Shown piece by piece: positions 31,818 to 43,828 of a DNA stretch of 64,000 nt. The translations under genes and the position numbers were made by a program. The stretch's first letter is position 1. Every line of letters starts with the position of its first letter. The notes below the pieces were generated by a model that was not told the DNA's origin, made no database searches, and was given only the letters and a program-made list of their open reading frames with translations. The DNA comes from Smallanthus sonchifolius (Eukaryota; Streptophyta; Magnoliopsida; Asterales; Asteraceae), in NCBI GenBank assembly GCA_023525975.1, contig CM042020.1:114437207-114501206 (forward strand), written 5' to 3'.

Positions 31818-34800
31818 TTATATTGGAAGAGGTGCACCATTCCACCCTTCAACACATTCCAACAACGGATCGATAATTTGACCTTTTGAGATGGCAGTGA
31901 ACACCTTATCAAACTCCTCTCCGGGCGATGTCACCTTCTCGCCGGTCAAGTACACTCCGGCAACCTCCTCCCTAACAAACCTGTACAACGGGTACGATCT
32001 ACAAGCCTTAATCCTGTTCGGAATAGACAATGTACCATTCTCAAACGCAACTCTCACACTTTCAACTTCCTTAGGCAAAATGGCCTTCAATTCGTCTTCA
32101 AAAGCCGCGATCTTTTGGAAGATGGAAGTGTTTACATTCTTCTCGGTCTCACCGTTGTTTAACGCGTGGTCAACAAGGACTTGTCGGAGCTTCTGCATCA
32201 ACGGGTATGTGGCGAGACACGGGTCGTCAATGTAGGCGAAAACGTACTCGCGGTCGACCACACGGAGCAAGTCTTTTTCGCAGAATCTTGACGGGTGGAG
32301 CTCGCCGTTGATGCCCATGGTTAGGACCTTTTTAGCTACTTGGCTAACGGTGTTCTTGACGGTTGACTTCATGTTCTCTTCCAAATGCCTCAAGTCGACG
32401 GATTGGCATAAAGCTACCAAGTAAGTAGATGACATGAGTTTTAAAATCTCAACCGCTTCCGCTGTCTTTCTAGCGGAAATCAAACCCAAAGAGTTAACAT
32501 CTTGGTTATGTTGTTCCGCGCTTTGAACATGGTTTGTAACCGGATTGGCTAAAAATTGGAGCTCAGAACAGTAAGAAGCCATGGCGATCTCTCCACCTTT
32601 GAACCCGTAATCCAAACTCGGATTGCGTCCACCGGATAGATTCGAAGGTAACCCGTTGTTGTAGAAGTCGTTTACAAGCTCGGAGAATTGGGCGAACATG
32701 AGTTTTCCAATGGCCGCAATGGCCAAACGTGTGTTATCCATGGAAACACCGATTGGGGTGCCTTGGAAGTTGCCACCATGTAAAGCTTTGTTTCTTGAAA
32801 CGTCGATCAACGGGTTGTCGTTGACCGAGTTGATCTCTCTCTCGATCATTTTGGTGGCTGAGCGGATGACTTCGATTTGTGGTCCGAGCCATTGGGGGGA
32901 TGTGCGGAGAGCGTAACGGTCTTGTTTGGGTTTTTGTAACGGGTCCATTTCGTGGACCTTTTGTGCGGCTTTGACGTAATCGCTACCATCTAAAATGTAC
33001 TCCATGATGGCTGCAGCCTCGATTTGACCCGGGTGGTGTTTCAATTTGTGGGTCAAGTGGTCCGTAAACTCTGGCTTCCCTTGCATAACCTCCGCAAAAA
33101 TGGCGGATAACACTTCCGACAACAATGCAAGAACATTAGCTTCGAAAAGGACCATAGACGCCATCCCGGATCCCACTGCGGTGCCGTTGACTAGTGCTAG
33201 CCCTTCTTTAGGCTGTAATTCGAAGAAGCCGCCTTCAACGCCGGCTTGGGCGAAGGCTTTTTCGGCGTTGAGGATTTCACCGGTGGGGCCGACGGCTTTG
33301 GAGTTGGGGCGGCCAGTAAGGAGGCCGGCGATGTAGGATAACGGAACGAGGTCACCGGAGGCGGTGATGGTGCCTCTGAGGGGTAAACAAGGGGTGATGT
33401 TGTTGTTGAGGAATTTGGTGATGGCTTCCAGGATTTCGAAGCGGATGCCGGAGTAACCCTGGAGGAGAGTGTTGATTCTGACTAGCATGGCGGCTCTTGT
33501 GGCGGAATGTGGGAGGGTGTGGCTTGATTCCGTTCCGTTGCCGAATATTCCGGCATTCAAAAACCTGTAATCCGAAAAAACATGTTAAGTTGTTAATTAC
33601 ACAAGATTTTTAAAGAGCGGATAAAACTGAATGACTTTAACGAGACATAAAAAATTTTTGAGTTATTAATTTTTTTTTTTTGAGTTTGATAGAAATTATT
33701 ATAAAACTAGTTACTACCCTTTAAAACAAATATGACTTAATTACACAGATAGTCCATGTTGTTTGCTGAAAATAGTAGATTTAAGTATAAGTGTTTAAAC
33801 TAACAGGTTTGTGTTTTATCTTTCAATTTTGTAACGAGTTTGGGTATTAATACTAACTTCAGTTAACTTGAGATGAAATTACCAAAATACCAGTATACTT
33901 TTAAACTTTTAGTATCAAAACCTATTACTTTTTACAAAGGGTATTTTAGTCATTTTACATAAATTTCATAAAAAGATTAACGAAAATTAACCTTAATATC
34001 TAAACTCGTTACAAAATTAAGGTCATAAAACGTATACTTATTAATTTAAACACTTTTTTTAACGGCAACACCTAGATATTCTAGGATAATTGGGTTTCCC
34101 GGGTCAACACCTAGAACATCCAAGGCAGCCCACCCAGGAGGAACCCGTAACCGGGTAAACCCCTTGACCTGGCCAAGGACCCTTTTTTTGTTGTGGCTAG
34201 GAATCAAACTCAAGACCTCCACTATGAGAAGTCTTGAGGCTACCGTTGCACCAAATGACCAACGATTTAATTTAAACACTTAACCCAATTTACAAACCAC
34301 ATTGACTATCTATGTAATTAATTCTAAATATATATTTAACTCATCATTAAATATGATAATGTATTCTTGTAACCCTTTAAATAAATATATATATTTAACT
34401 CATCATTAAATATAATAATGTATTCTAGTAAATACAAATTTAATACAATTTTAATTAAAATTGACCAACAAAATAATTAAATAATATCAATAGTGACCGG
34501 ATTTAAAAGATTTAAGATCTGATTTGGTACATAATTTATAAATATTTAATGGTAAAACTATTTTTTATTAATAATAACTTAAGTCAACTAATGATTAGTA
34601 ATTGAGTAATTTGAAATTAATAGATGCTATATAAATACAAAAACAAGAAAATATATTATAATAAGATTTAGAAAAAACAAATTACCTAATGAGCTCCTTT
34701 TGGAGAGCACCACCTTGCTTCGTTCTCCGGTGAGATGTGGCACCGAACCCCGTGGTAACACCGTAGCTATCAGTCCCTTTGTTCATGCTCTCCATCACCC

Positions 34801-35071
34801 AGTCACTGCTGGCCTTCACTCCAGCCCTGGCTGCTTCAGACAGCTCCACCTTCACGGTGGCACTGTCATTAGCAGCAGCGATCCCGGCCACCTGAGACAC
34901 CGTCAGTGTCTCTCCACCAAGTTTCACCACCGGCTTCCTGAATTCCGCCACCATCTTTTTCACCTCATCAAGGTGGCTCCCGGTCAAAGCCTCCGCCGCC
35001 ACTCCCCAGTTCAACGGATCCTTGATGCAAAGCTCATTAACGGTTCCATTCACGTGATTACCGTTCTCCAT
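31818..35071 (-). CDS. PAL: Phenylalanine ammonia-lyase
   Basis: This enzyme deaminates L-phenylalanine to trans-cinnamate, the first step of phenylpropanoid synthesis, as a cytosolic homotetramer. There are two exons, 34686-35071 and 31818-33564, joined within an Arg codon (AG|G). They give 710 residues, the normal length. The intron (33565-34685, GT...AG) lies at the position conserved in plant PAL genes. Residues Ala197-Ser198-Gly199 in ITASGDLVPL form the MIO cofactor. RFLNAGIFGNGT carries the Phe-Leu pair typical of Phe-selective enzymes rather than the His of Tyr-active ones. The plant-specific C-terminal lid is complete and the protein ends WNGAPLPI, one residue short of the common PIC ending. 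No frameshift or stop is seen, so it should be functional. The start is the first Met of the open frame, with a TATA box and AC elements upstream. Confidence 0.97.
33735..34322. mobile_element. Inverted-arm element in the PAL intron
   Basis: The ends TTAATTACACAGATAGTCCATG and, inverted, TTAATTACATAGATAGTCAATG are paired. Further in, AACTCGTTACAAAATT and AATTTTGTAACGAGTTT also pair. Without the nested SINE it is about 360 bp. It is related in wording to the long arms at 5460-5703 and 18000-18255 (ACTTTTTACAAA, AGTTAATTACA). No clean target duplication was found. It is non-coding and should be spliced out with the intron. Confidence 0.65.
34056..34266 (-). mobile_element. SINE nested inside the PAL-intron element
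   Basis: A 15-bp duplication TTAATTTAAACACTT (34041-34055 and 34267-34281) flanks 211 bp. On the minus strand the head reads TTTGGTGCAACGGTAGCCT (A box) with the B box GAGTTTGATTCC near 34200-34211, followed by a body sharing GGGTCC and AAAAAAAGGGTCC wording with the SINE at 614. It ends in a short A tail. It is in the same orientation as PAL. Confidence 0.88.
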
Positions 35072-35180
35072 TATCGTTAATTTAAATAAAAATAAAACAA
35101 ATTAAGTACAAACAAAAAACAATCTAATTTTCGTGAACTGAAATTGAGATTGCTGATTTATTGGGTGGCAGAGGGTGAAG

Positions 35181-35188
35181 ATTATATA
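35181..35188 (-). promoter_or_regulatory. PAL TATA box
   Basis: TATATAAT on the minus strand, 110 bp before the PAL start codon. The position is consistent with a leader of about 80 bases. Confidence 0.7.
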
Positions 35189-35221
35189 GGGGGGATGGTG
35201 GTGTGTGAATAACGAACGAGG

Positions 35222-35273
35222 GGTAGGTAGGGGGGAAAAGACAAGGGAGAACGATGGAAGGTGGTAGGTTGGT
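35222..35273 (-). promoter_or_regulatory. AC elements (MYB sites) of the PAL promoter
   Basis: On the minus strand ACCAACCTACC (35263-35273) fuses an AC-II-type ACCAACC with an AC-I-type ACCTACC. A further ACCTACC lies at 35222-35228. These motifs are the known R2R3-MYB sites of phenylpropanoid genes. They sit 35-85 bp upstream of the TATA box, the usual distance. Confidence 0.75.
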
Positions 35274-35399
35274 TTTAAGATTTAGTCTCAGCCGTTTGAT
35301 TTCGTGAATGTGTATCAACGGTGTAGATTTTGCTTACGTGGGCAGGCAGGCTGGACTAAACGACTAACGTAAAACACTAGTGGTAGTAGGTGAGTTTGC

Positions 35400-38150
35400 A
35401 AAAAAAAAATTAAATATATATAAATAGTTGTACAACAAATTATTTTTTTCATGTGTTTCCAAATAAGGGAAAAATATAAATATGTGCATAATTTAATATT
35501 ATATATTATATAGCATGTGAAAGAGATTACAGTTTTAATTAAAAGTATATTAAATTTAACATGTATTTGAAATCTACCTGAAACACAAAATAATTAAAAA
35601 GAGACCGGTTATAAAAAAAGTTCATCTAAATTATTGATAAGTCATCAAGTATAACTTTATATTCGTAAATGAATTTTAAACGGTTCGAATCGAAACACGA
35701 CGTGAATGTGACATGATTTTAAGTTTGTAGGGTTATGGTTGATATCTGGATACGAATAAATATATGAGGTGTGTTTGGGTATACATATTCAACCTGTGAA
35801 CACAAAATCTTTTAACCCGTCAATCCAACAAGATTAACACCTTATACAAAAATACTACTTTAAATTTTAAATTTCAATTTTTACACAATTATCATTCGTT
35901 GCATTTCTCTTTCCTTTTCCATCTAAAATGTCTTTATTATTTCAATTATTTTTCACAAAAAAAAATAATATAATAATCGGTCAAATTTTACATCAAAACA
36001 ATAGTTACCTAACAATTGACAAATGCCACCTAAAAAATATGAATAAATACGTGAGAGCTTGTTAAATGTGTGTAAAAGAATATTTAAATTTTGTTACATC
36101 ACAGTTTTATATAAAAAAAAAACTATTAAAAAATTTGATGATCTATTCGCACAAAAGTATTGATATGTTTGTAATGACCCCTATATTGTAGTTTTATTGT
36201 TTATTAATCAATTGACAATTGGTGTATTTCTAATGTAACCAACTTTTGATGAGTTTAGACAAACGTGTGATTCAAGTCAAAGTCAAAGTTTTACAGGGTT
36301 TGATAGGCTGTTTCAAAGATAATACTTTATATCCGATAAACCTCTTTTACTTTTTTTTAAAATAATTAGGTGGAAGAAAAGTATAAGTGGTTTTGTTTTA
36401 AAAACAGACCCATTCATAGACAAGAGTGGCATTAAGTTGATTTTAAGAAATATATATATTATTCTAAAAGCATCTCTACTTTTTACTCTTTTTAAATTAG
36501 AAAAAGGTTTAAATGAAAACTGTTTATATTATGATAACTAATTTAAATCATTTGGATTTTATCAGAAAAATTAAAGGCTAAATGAAAAGAATATAATTAC
36601 AGTGTATTAACTAATTTTTCTTTCTAATTAATTAATTTCATTCTCTAGTTTCTCCTATTTTTTACTCAGTCGCAATCACAATGATGGTGGTAAAGTAGTG
36701 TATTTCTAAATCAAATGGTTGTGGGTTTAAATCTTGCGGAGTGCAGGTATGATAATTTTATGAGTATAGTAAGTGTAGAATAGAGAGCTAAGAGTATATG
36801 TTCATTGGTAAAAAGAAAATATACATACGTGCATATTAATTAGGATAATTTAAAAATATTCTAAGACGGCATGAAAGGGAGGGGCGTGAATGCCACCTCA
36901 ACCAATCACGCCATGAACACTGCGCTGGAGGAGCGTGAATAATGGGGCGTGAATACTTTCACGTGCAAGGGGGCAAGTTTGTTAACCACCTCACCAATGA
37001 AAAGTTGACACCTCATTAATTTATTTTTCTATTTTTTTAATTCAATATTTACATTTAGATTTAATTTGATTTTTTTTAAATAACTCGTAATTGGTAATTA
37101 TTTAAAAAAAAACGAAATACACAAGGTTGTTTATTTTTTTTTCCTGAACATCCCGGTATAAGTTTTAATGAAAACGGAGTTGTTTTAAAAAATAAATATT
37201 TTTGGTATTTTAAGTGGTTTTGTAACGTGTTTGGTTTTTTATTTATTATAAAAAATTAAGAATGTATTTTTTTATTTTATAATTTAGTTTTATATTTATT
37301 AAAAATAAAAAAATTTAGTTAATTATTAAAAAATAAATATGGGGTGTGAAACCACTATGCACCTTAGTAATTTTGTCCAGTGATTACCCTTGTGCTGATA
37401 TGATAGGGCGTGAACTGAAAAAACGATTTTGTGACATGCACATGTGTAAGTTAATTAAATATTTCTTTTTAAAAAACCCTTGGTATTTCAAGGCAAATAA
37501 AAGTTGTTTTTCTAATGACATACATTGTAACACAAAAAACACAAATATGTGTATGTGTATAAACGAAATACATAGTTATGCAAATATGTATACAACAAAA
37601 TATAGTGTCATCCATAATATGTCCAAGCTAAAATGCTAGACCAAGGAAAAATACAGACATATATGTATGTCGTACATTCAAAACACAAAATTTAACACGC
37701 ACATGTGTTTGTAATTCGTAAAACTAGCGAAAACCCTAAATATTTGCATAAGTTGCAAGAATTCAATCAAAAACACCAAGAAAAGTGAATATAACATACG
37801 CATGTGTACTAAAACAACAAAACAAAAAACGTTGCACGTAAACGTGCACAAAAAAATTATGTACTTACATTTTTAAGGCCAACAAAATTTTATTAAATCT
37901 TTCAACCAGTCAATTTTCCAGCAATCAGCACACGGGTTGTTGTGAGTTTAATAAAAAAGTTTACTTGAATAGATTGACATATTATAAACAAGTTGTAATA
38001 AAGTTGTAAGCGAGTTAGCCGGTTGAACATATAAATTATATAATTTTTAAATTTTGTAAATCTAATCATCAACTCGTTAAAGGGTTGGCCCATTCAAAAT
38101 TAGTACAATCTGAACACGACCCATTTAAAAAGGTTAGACATGTTAACCCA
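35400..38150. other. AT-rich intergenic region
   Basis: About 2.7 kb with no supported gene. It includes GGGGCGTGAAT words at about 36891 and 36953 with further GGGCGTGAA near 37406. These may mark the edges of an unrecognised MITE of about 500 bp. A 97-codon open frame at 37346-37639 has AT-driven composition and no motif. Confidence 0.5.
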
Positions 38151-39045
38151 AAATACGAAGCGTTAGTACCTGAAGAGACGTAATCTCAACAAGAATAGAA
38201 AGAGGACAACCACTTCAACAATATACACAATGGAAGAATCAGATCTATTGAATTGTATATTTCTTGTGTAAAGTAGAGAGAGAGAGCCCCCTATTACTAA
38301 AGAAGAGCTCCTTATTTATAATGTCATATTGTACTAACCCTAAATCTCTAATGGACCACTTTTAACCTGGGCTTGTCCTAAATGGGCTTACAAGTATTAG
38401 GCCTATTAGAAAGGTGCATCTTCAAGTCCCCCGGTCTAGCGTGACGTAGCGTTAGACACGTTATGTTAGACTTATACAATTTGTTGTCATCGATTCATAG
38501 CCCTGCATAGGTCCGATTAGAAGGGTAGCTCTACAAGTCCCCTGGTATAGCACGACATTGATCCATGCCTTCTAGTTTGGATGGCTTGTTTGTTCAAGTG
38601 ACTTTTTGTCCGTGCGAGTCTTGGTTTTTTACTTTCGTTGCGAAATGTCCATGTTATGATCATGTTATTACATTCTTTCCTTCAAGACCCGGATAAGGTG
38701 ATTCGGCCTGGTATATGTAATGTTATTAAGCCTCGAATGATGCACGCCTTTGATGCGCTCCGGACACCTGGTTTGAATTATATACTTGGGTTTTTAGATA
38801 TTTGTTGGACACGTGGCATAGTCATTTTGAATGATGAGTACATGTTCCATTCTTTTGGTGCCGGACTTATGTTTCGGTCCCTCTATTGTCGGACTTGTGG
38901 TCTACTTCTTTAATTTTAAACTTATAGTGCAATCCTTTCATTTTGTCGGGTCTTTGTATGGTCTTTTATGTTTTGCCGAACATTTGGTCCGGTCCTTATA
39001 TTGAACTTATAGTTCAATCTCTTTATTGTACCGCACACATGGTCT
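38151..39045. other. Unclassified region upstream of the tandem arrays
   Basis: No gene recognised. Phrases such as CAAGTCCCCCGGTCTAGCGTGACG (38423) and CAAGTCCCCTGGTATAGCACGAC (38536) are repeated in altered form, and similar wording returns at 40020. The whole 38.15-40.3 kb block may therefore be one repeat-derived unit, perhaps an LTR. Confidence 0.35.
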
Positions 39046-39049
39046 GCTC

Positions 39050-39342
39050 TTTATTGTGCCGGACACGTAGTCCGGTCTTTTATGTGCCGGACACGTAGTC
39101 CGGTCTTTTATGTGCCGGACACGTGGTCCGGTCTTTTTATGTGCCGGACACGTGGTCCGGACTTTTTATGTGCCGGACACGTGGTCCGGTCTTTTATGTG
39201 ATTGACACGTGGTCCGGTCTTTTATGTGATTGACACGTGATCCAGTCTTTTATGTGCCGGACATGTGGTCCGGTCTTTTTATGTGCCGGACACGTGGTCC
39301 GGTCTTTTATGTGCCGGACACGTGGTCCGGTCTTTCGCATGT
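39050..39342 (+). repeat. Tandem array of 28-29 bp G-box palindromes
   Basis: About ten copies of TTTTATGTGCCGGACACGTGGTCCGGTC. The core CCGGACACGTGGTCCGG is nearly palindromic and centred on CACGTG, the G-box/E-box. Two copies read GATTGACACGTG instead of GCCGGACACGTG, and the first two have ACGTAG. Copies lie 28-29 bp apart, with variation only in the T-run. Confidence 0.9.
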
Positions 39343-39735
39343 CGCCTTGTAGGTCGGTCTTACTGTCTTTTTGACACGCCGCCTTTTAGGTCGGTCTTAC
39401 TGTCTTTTTTTATTTTTGCATGCCGCCTTGTAAGTCGGTCTTACTTTCTTTTTGACACACCGCCTTTTAGGTCGGTCTTATAGTCATTTTTATTTTTGCA
39501 TGCCGCCTTGTAGGTCGGTCTTACAGTCTTTTTGACACGCCGCCTTTTAGGTCGGTCTTATAGTCTTTTTTTATGTTTGCATGCCGCCTTGTAGGTCGGT
39601 CTTACTATCTTTTTGACACGCGCCTTTTTGGTCGGTCTTATAGTCTTTTTTTATTTTTTGCATGCCGCCTTGTAGGTCGGTCTTACTGTCTTTTTGACAC
39701 GCCGCCTTTTAGGTCAGTCTTACTGTCATTTTTAC
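39343..39735 (+). repeat. Tandem array of about 84-bp units
   Basis: Four to five copies of a unit made of two related halves: GCATGCCGCCTTGTAGGTCGGTCTTA and GACACGCCGCCTTTTAGGTCGGTCTTA, separated by CTGTCTTTTT spacers. It follows the G-box array directly, and the shared GGTCKGTCTT ending suggests both arrays grew from one ancestral unit. Open frames here are produced by the repeat. Confidence 0.85.
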
Positions 39736-40340
39736 CACGAACGTGTCGCCCAAAAGATGCACGCAACCATATGGGAGTATGGCCAAATGGGGATGCGACC
39801 TTTAGCTACACAAGAATGGCCCGCACATAGCCGGATAATAATGATGTGGCATCTAACCAGATAAAGATGCGGTATGTAACCGGATAAAACTTATGATAAC
39901 ATGCTTGCATGTGAATAGAAACTTCCCTGGCATTGAGAATCCATTATCAATGTTGTGTAACGTGATCTCAGACGTGCCTCCGAATCGTCTACGGTGGCAT
40001 AACGGTGCCACACCGTGCAAGTAGTCCCCCAGTTCAGTGCTACCAAATATGTTACTAGTATTGAGCAAGTTATCTGGAATGCCTTTATGTGTAAGCATGC
40101 CCAAGTGGGCGCCCAACCTATACATGCAACGCGTGGCTTAATTTAGACACGACACGTCGTCGTGTGGTGGTAATGTCATCTTTCACCGAATAATGCGGTT
40201 CATAGTCAGATAAGGGTGTGGCACTAGTCGGATAACAGTAATGTCAACCGTTGCCGAATAACATGTGTGTTGGCCATGCATGGTAATACTCATGCTTATG
40301 TTTCAACTCTTACGGATTTTTGAGGTTGTAATGGAAAAAG
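39736..40340. other. Unclassified region after the tandem arrays
   Basis: No gene. GATAAAGATGCGG, CCGGATAAAACTTA, CGGATAACAGTAATG and similar short words recur loosely. This is likely a continuation of the repeat-derived block, ending at the LINE insertion. Confidence 0.35.
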
Positions 40341-40348
40341 AAGAACCT

Positions 40349-41780
40349 TTTCAACAATTCCAACTGGATAAGTGAGTTTAAGGTGGTGTTGGAGATGGAA
40401 ATTAACATTGGAAAATGTAGTCTTTTTAGCATTAACGTGCCTGATTGCGAAGTCTCTGATTTGGCCAATATAGTTCAATGCAAAGTGGGTTCATGTCCTT
40501 TCTCATACCTCGGACTCATTGTTGGTGCTAATATGAATTTACAAAAAAGTGGAAGCCAGTTATTGATACATTTGAAGCTAGGTTGTCGAGTTGGAAAACA
40601 AAAAATCTCGTAATTGGGGGTCGGGTGGTTTTAATTCGTGCAGTGCTTGACAGCCTTCCAGTTTATTTTTTCTCCCTTTACAAAGCTCCTGACAAGGTTA
40701 TTAATGCACTGGAAAAAATAAGGAGAAACTTCCTTTGGGGAGGAACCGAGACTACTCGAAAGATTAATTGGGTTAATTGGGAAAGGGTTTGTGCTCCTAA
40801 AGCTAACGGAGGAATAGGTTTGGGGTCCCTAAAAGATCTAAATCTAAGCCTATTAACAAAATGGTGGTGGAGATTCAAGAATGAAGCAAGTCCTTTCTGG
40901 AAGAACGTAATTCAGTGCATTCATGCAACCACACGCAATAGCGCTCTAATCCCTGGCCGGAGGGACATTGCGGGTGTTTGGGGTAATATAAAAAAGCTAG
41001 AAATAGCTCTTAATTCGCGTAATCTGGATATTAAGGAGATGCTGGGCGTGAAGGGGGGTGTGTGGACATGGGCGGCGGATGACAAAGGCGGTTTCTTAGT
41101 TAAGTCTATGCGTCTTATTCTTGCTCAATCCTACAACTATCCAGATTGCTTCATCTTAGATTAGATCAAAGGTGTGCCCCTTAAACTGAATATTTTTGCT
41201 TCGAGAGCGGAATTGTACATAATCCCTACCCGGCAGGCCTTGGTTCGAAGACATATTCCGTTGGAGTCTATCCTTTGCCCTTTGTGTTCTCAAAGTGATA
41301 AAACAACTGAGCATCTTTTTTACTTCTTGTTACTATGCTTCTATGTTTTGGAGTTTCATTAGTTCTTGGTGTAAAATCCCCCAAATTTATGTATTCTCGG
41401 TGCGAGATGTGGTTCTTTTGGCTAAAGTTAATCCAGCAGACATAATTAGAGACAAAGCTCTCCAGGTGATTATTCTCACAGCGGTATGGTGCCTATGGAA
41501 ACACATAAATGAAGTTATTTTTGAGAGGAAAAGCCCGTCTTTGACCCGACTGTTTGAGGATATAAAATGCTCTAGTTTCTTGTGGGCTAAAAATAGGCTT
41601 AATATTGGGCTCCTTGATTGGGAGCAGTGGTATGCCTTTAGTTTTTATTCCTACAGAATATGTATTTCCTGTAGAGTGGATCTGGTCCTGTATTTCATCT
41701 TGTTCTGGTTGTTTTGGTTCCTGCTAACTTCTGTTAGTAGGGCTTTTGTTTAATAAAAATTCTATGCCTTTCAAAAAAAA
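40349..41780 (+). mobile_element. 5'-truncated L1-type LINE
   Basis: Remains of the end of a plant LINE reverse transcriptase: GKCSLFSINV and SYLGLIVGANM (40400-40540), then a shifted frame with LVIGGRVVLIRAVLDSLPVYFFSLYKAP, RRNFLWGG and INWVNWERVCAPK. A stop near 41162 is followed by the zf-RVT segment (CPLCSQSDKTTEHLF) and the C-terminal WCLWKHINEVIFE (to 41755). An A-run ends the element, and AAGAACCT occurs on both sides (40341-40348 and 41781-41788) as the target duplication. Most of the 5' half (endonuclease and RT core) never arrived, the normal outcome of target-primed reverse transcription. Frameshifts add later decay. Confidence 0.88.
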
Positions 41781-41788
41781 AAGAACCT

Positions 41789-42239
41789 AATGCATATATT
41801 TATATACTAAGTTAGAAACTCATGTATTACATGAGTTAAATAGAAAATTTAAATAGTTAGTAATAAGATTCAGGAATTATAAAACGATATATTAAGTTTT
41901 AAATAAATAATAAAGCAATAATATTAAAAATGAAAACAAACGTGAAAAAAGAATTTTAAGAAGGTAGAATTATGACACATGACGGCATGCGTTACTTAAT
42001 TAATGATTAATAATTTGAAATACATAAAATAAATACAAAATATCATGTCGCATAATTTTAGTTTTAAGTCTTTTTTTAATAAAAATATATTTTTAGTGAC
42101 TTTTGAATTGTTAACTTTAGTTGACTTATTTTATTTTTTAGTCAAACCATTTTATTTAATGAAAAGTTTGCAAATTTTACGGATGTAAATATGAAAACTT
42201 TGCAAATTGGAAGAGATGATGGAGGAGAAAAAAAGAGCG
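41789..42239. other. AT-rich spacer
   Basis: No gene. ACTAAGTTAGAAACTCATGTATTACATGAGTT near 41798 resembles the Helitron-type termini elsewhere in the window (hairpin with CTAAG), in minus orientation. It is degraded. Confidence 0.4.
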
Positions 42240-42738
42240 GAAAAATATAAATCCTTACTTTGAGATGAAAACCTTATTTTTACCCCAAAACCCATTTAAA
42301 CTGAAAATCAGAGGTTTTAGGTTCGATTCTTATCCCAAATCGGACGTTTCTTCGTGTAATCTTCTTCACTAACACTGAAGCAACAACTTGGAGCAGATCT
42401 TTAAGCTTTTGAGGATGATTCTTGCCTTTCTCTATATAGAATTTCTCTCTCTCTCTCTCAACGAATTTGGAGTGATGAAGATGATAGTGGCCGACTAGGG
42501 CAACCTCTTAGGGTTTTAAACCCCCCTTCCATGCCCTTAATGGGCCTAAGCCCATTTCCCTTTCCTTTTTCCTTTCTTTCTTTCCTTTGGCCCATCCCTT
42601 GGTCTGGATAATTAGTGTCGGTTTTTCCGGATGTTACATCGGGGAAGCCTCTTATGTCGTAGGCGTCGAAATACACCGAGATAGACCCAACTGGGCATCA
42701 GGTCTGTCTTAGAAGGCTTACATTGAGCGGGTCCTTAC
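42240..42738 (-). mobile_element. Truncated Ty3/gypsy LTR and adjoining sequence
   Basis: On the minus strand TGTAACATCCGG starts at about 42641, the same opening as the two gypsy LTRs at 6048 and 15108. It runs through a CT/GA-rich leader (TCTATATAGAGAAAG as a TATA-like site near 42440). The 97 bp above it (42642-42738) may be the last internal bases before this LTR. It is truncated at both sides and abuts a copia remnant. Confidence 0.45.
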
Positions 42739-42739
42739 A

Positions 42740-43531
42740 CGTTACAACATGCATCATTTCTCTCCATTAGTAGCTTCAGTAGTTAAGGGAGATGCTTTCG
42801 GTTCTTTTCATTATCCGAAAACAGAGGTTGAAAGGGAACAAATGAGATTAATACCTTATGCTTCAGTAGTGGGAAGCCTTATGTATGCTCAAGTCTGTAC
42901 TCGTCCTAATATCGCGTATATTTCTGGAATGCTAGGCCGTTACCAATCTAATCCTGGCCTAGATAATTGGAAAGCAGCTAAGAAAGTATTACGATATCTT
43001 CAAGGAACGAAAGACTATAAATTGACTTATAGAAGAAGTGATAATTTAGAAGTGGTTGGATATTTTGATTCTGATTTTGCTAAATGCAAAGATGACAAGA
43101 AATCCACTTTGGGGTATATCTTTATGTTAGCAGGCGGACCTATCTCGTGGAGGAGTCATAAGCAGCAGTTGACAACAACCTCAACAATGATGGCAGAGTA
43201 TGTTGTAGTGTACAATGGAACATGTCATGGAATGGTGTTGAGAAACCTTATCGCTGGACTCAAAGTTGTAAACTCCATCTCAAAACCATTGAAGATTTAT
43301 TGTGATAACTCAGCTGTCGTTAGTTTCTCAAACAGTAACAGTTCGATCGGAGCATGATTATATCTTGATACAAAGTATTTGTTCGTGCGTGAACGAGTAG
43401 AGGAAAATAACCTTCGTATCGAGTATATCAATACTAAGAATATGTTAGCGGATCCGATGACTAAAGGTCTTTCGCCCAAAACCTTCGAGGAGCTTGTGTC
43501 GAAGATGGGCCTTACTAGAGACTTTGCATGA
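42740..43531 (+). pseudogene. Ty1/copia RNase H end with a nonsense codon
   Basis: The frame opens inside pol: YASVVGSLMYAQVCTRPNIAY, YLQGTKDYKLTY, VGYFDSDFAKCKDDKKST, ISWRSHKQQLTTTSTMMAEY and YCDNSAVVSFS are RNase H landmarks of copia elements. A TGA at 43355-43357 interrupts. The same frame then continues (YINTKNMLADPMTKGL) to its natural stop at 43529-43531. The 5' end is cut where it joins the gypsy LTR piece. The usual TEAEY reads TMMAEY, with the Glu of AEY kept. Confidence 0.88.
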
Positions 43532-43828
43532 TATCATATTGTACCTTATGATTTATTTATTATTTCCTCAATTTTATTTTATATCTAAATCTTTATGTGC
43601 ACCTTATGATGTATAGATAAGATTTTTTACAATGGCTTTATTTCAGTCATTTTGGTCTTATGTCTTGATTTGGAATTGTAATATGACTAGTGGTGGTCCT
43701 GAGTTGACACCGACTCAACGGATGTATTTTTCGGCTACAATTTCATTTTGAAATTTGATGAGTGTTCTAAATCTGGCCATGCTTACTTAACATTTATCAT
43801 AAAATGGTTATTCGGTTAAGTAGGAGAA

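Noticed and set aside
39050..39735. Regular repeats that might suggest a CRISPR array
   Set aside because: The repeats are directly joined without unique spacers and lie in plant nuclear DNA. This is a tandem satellite.
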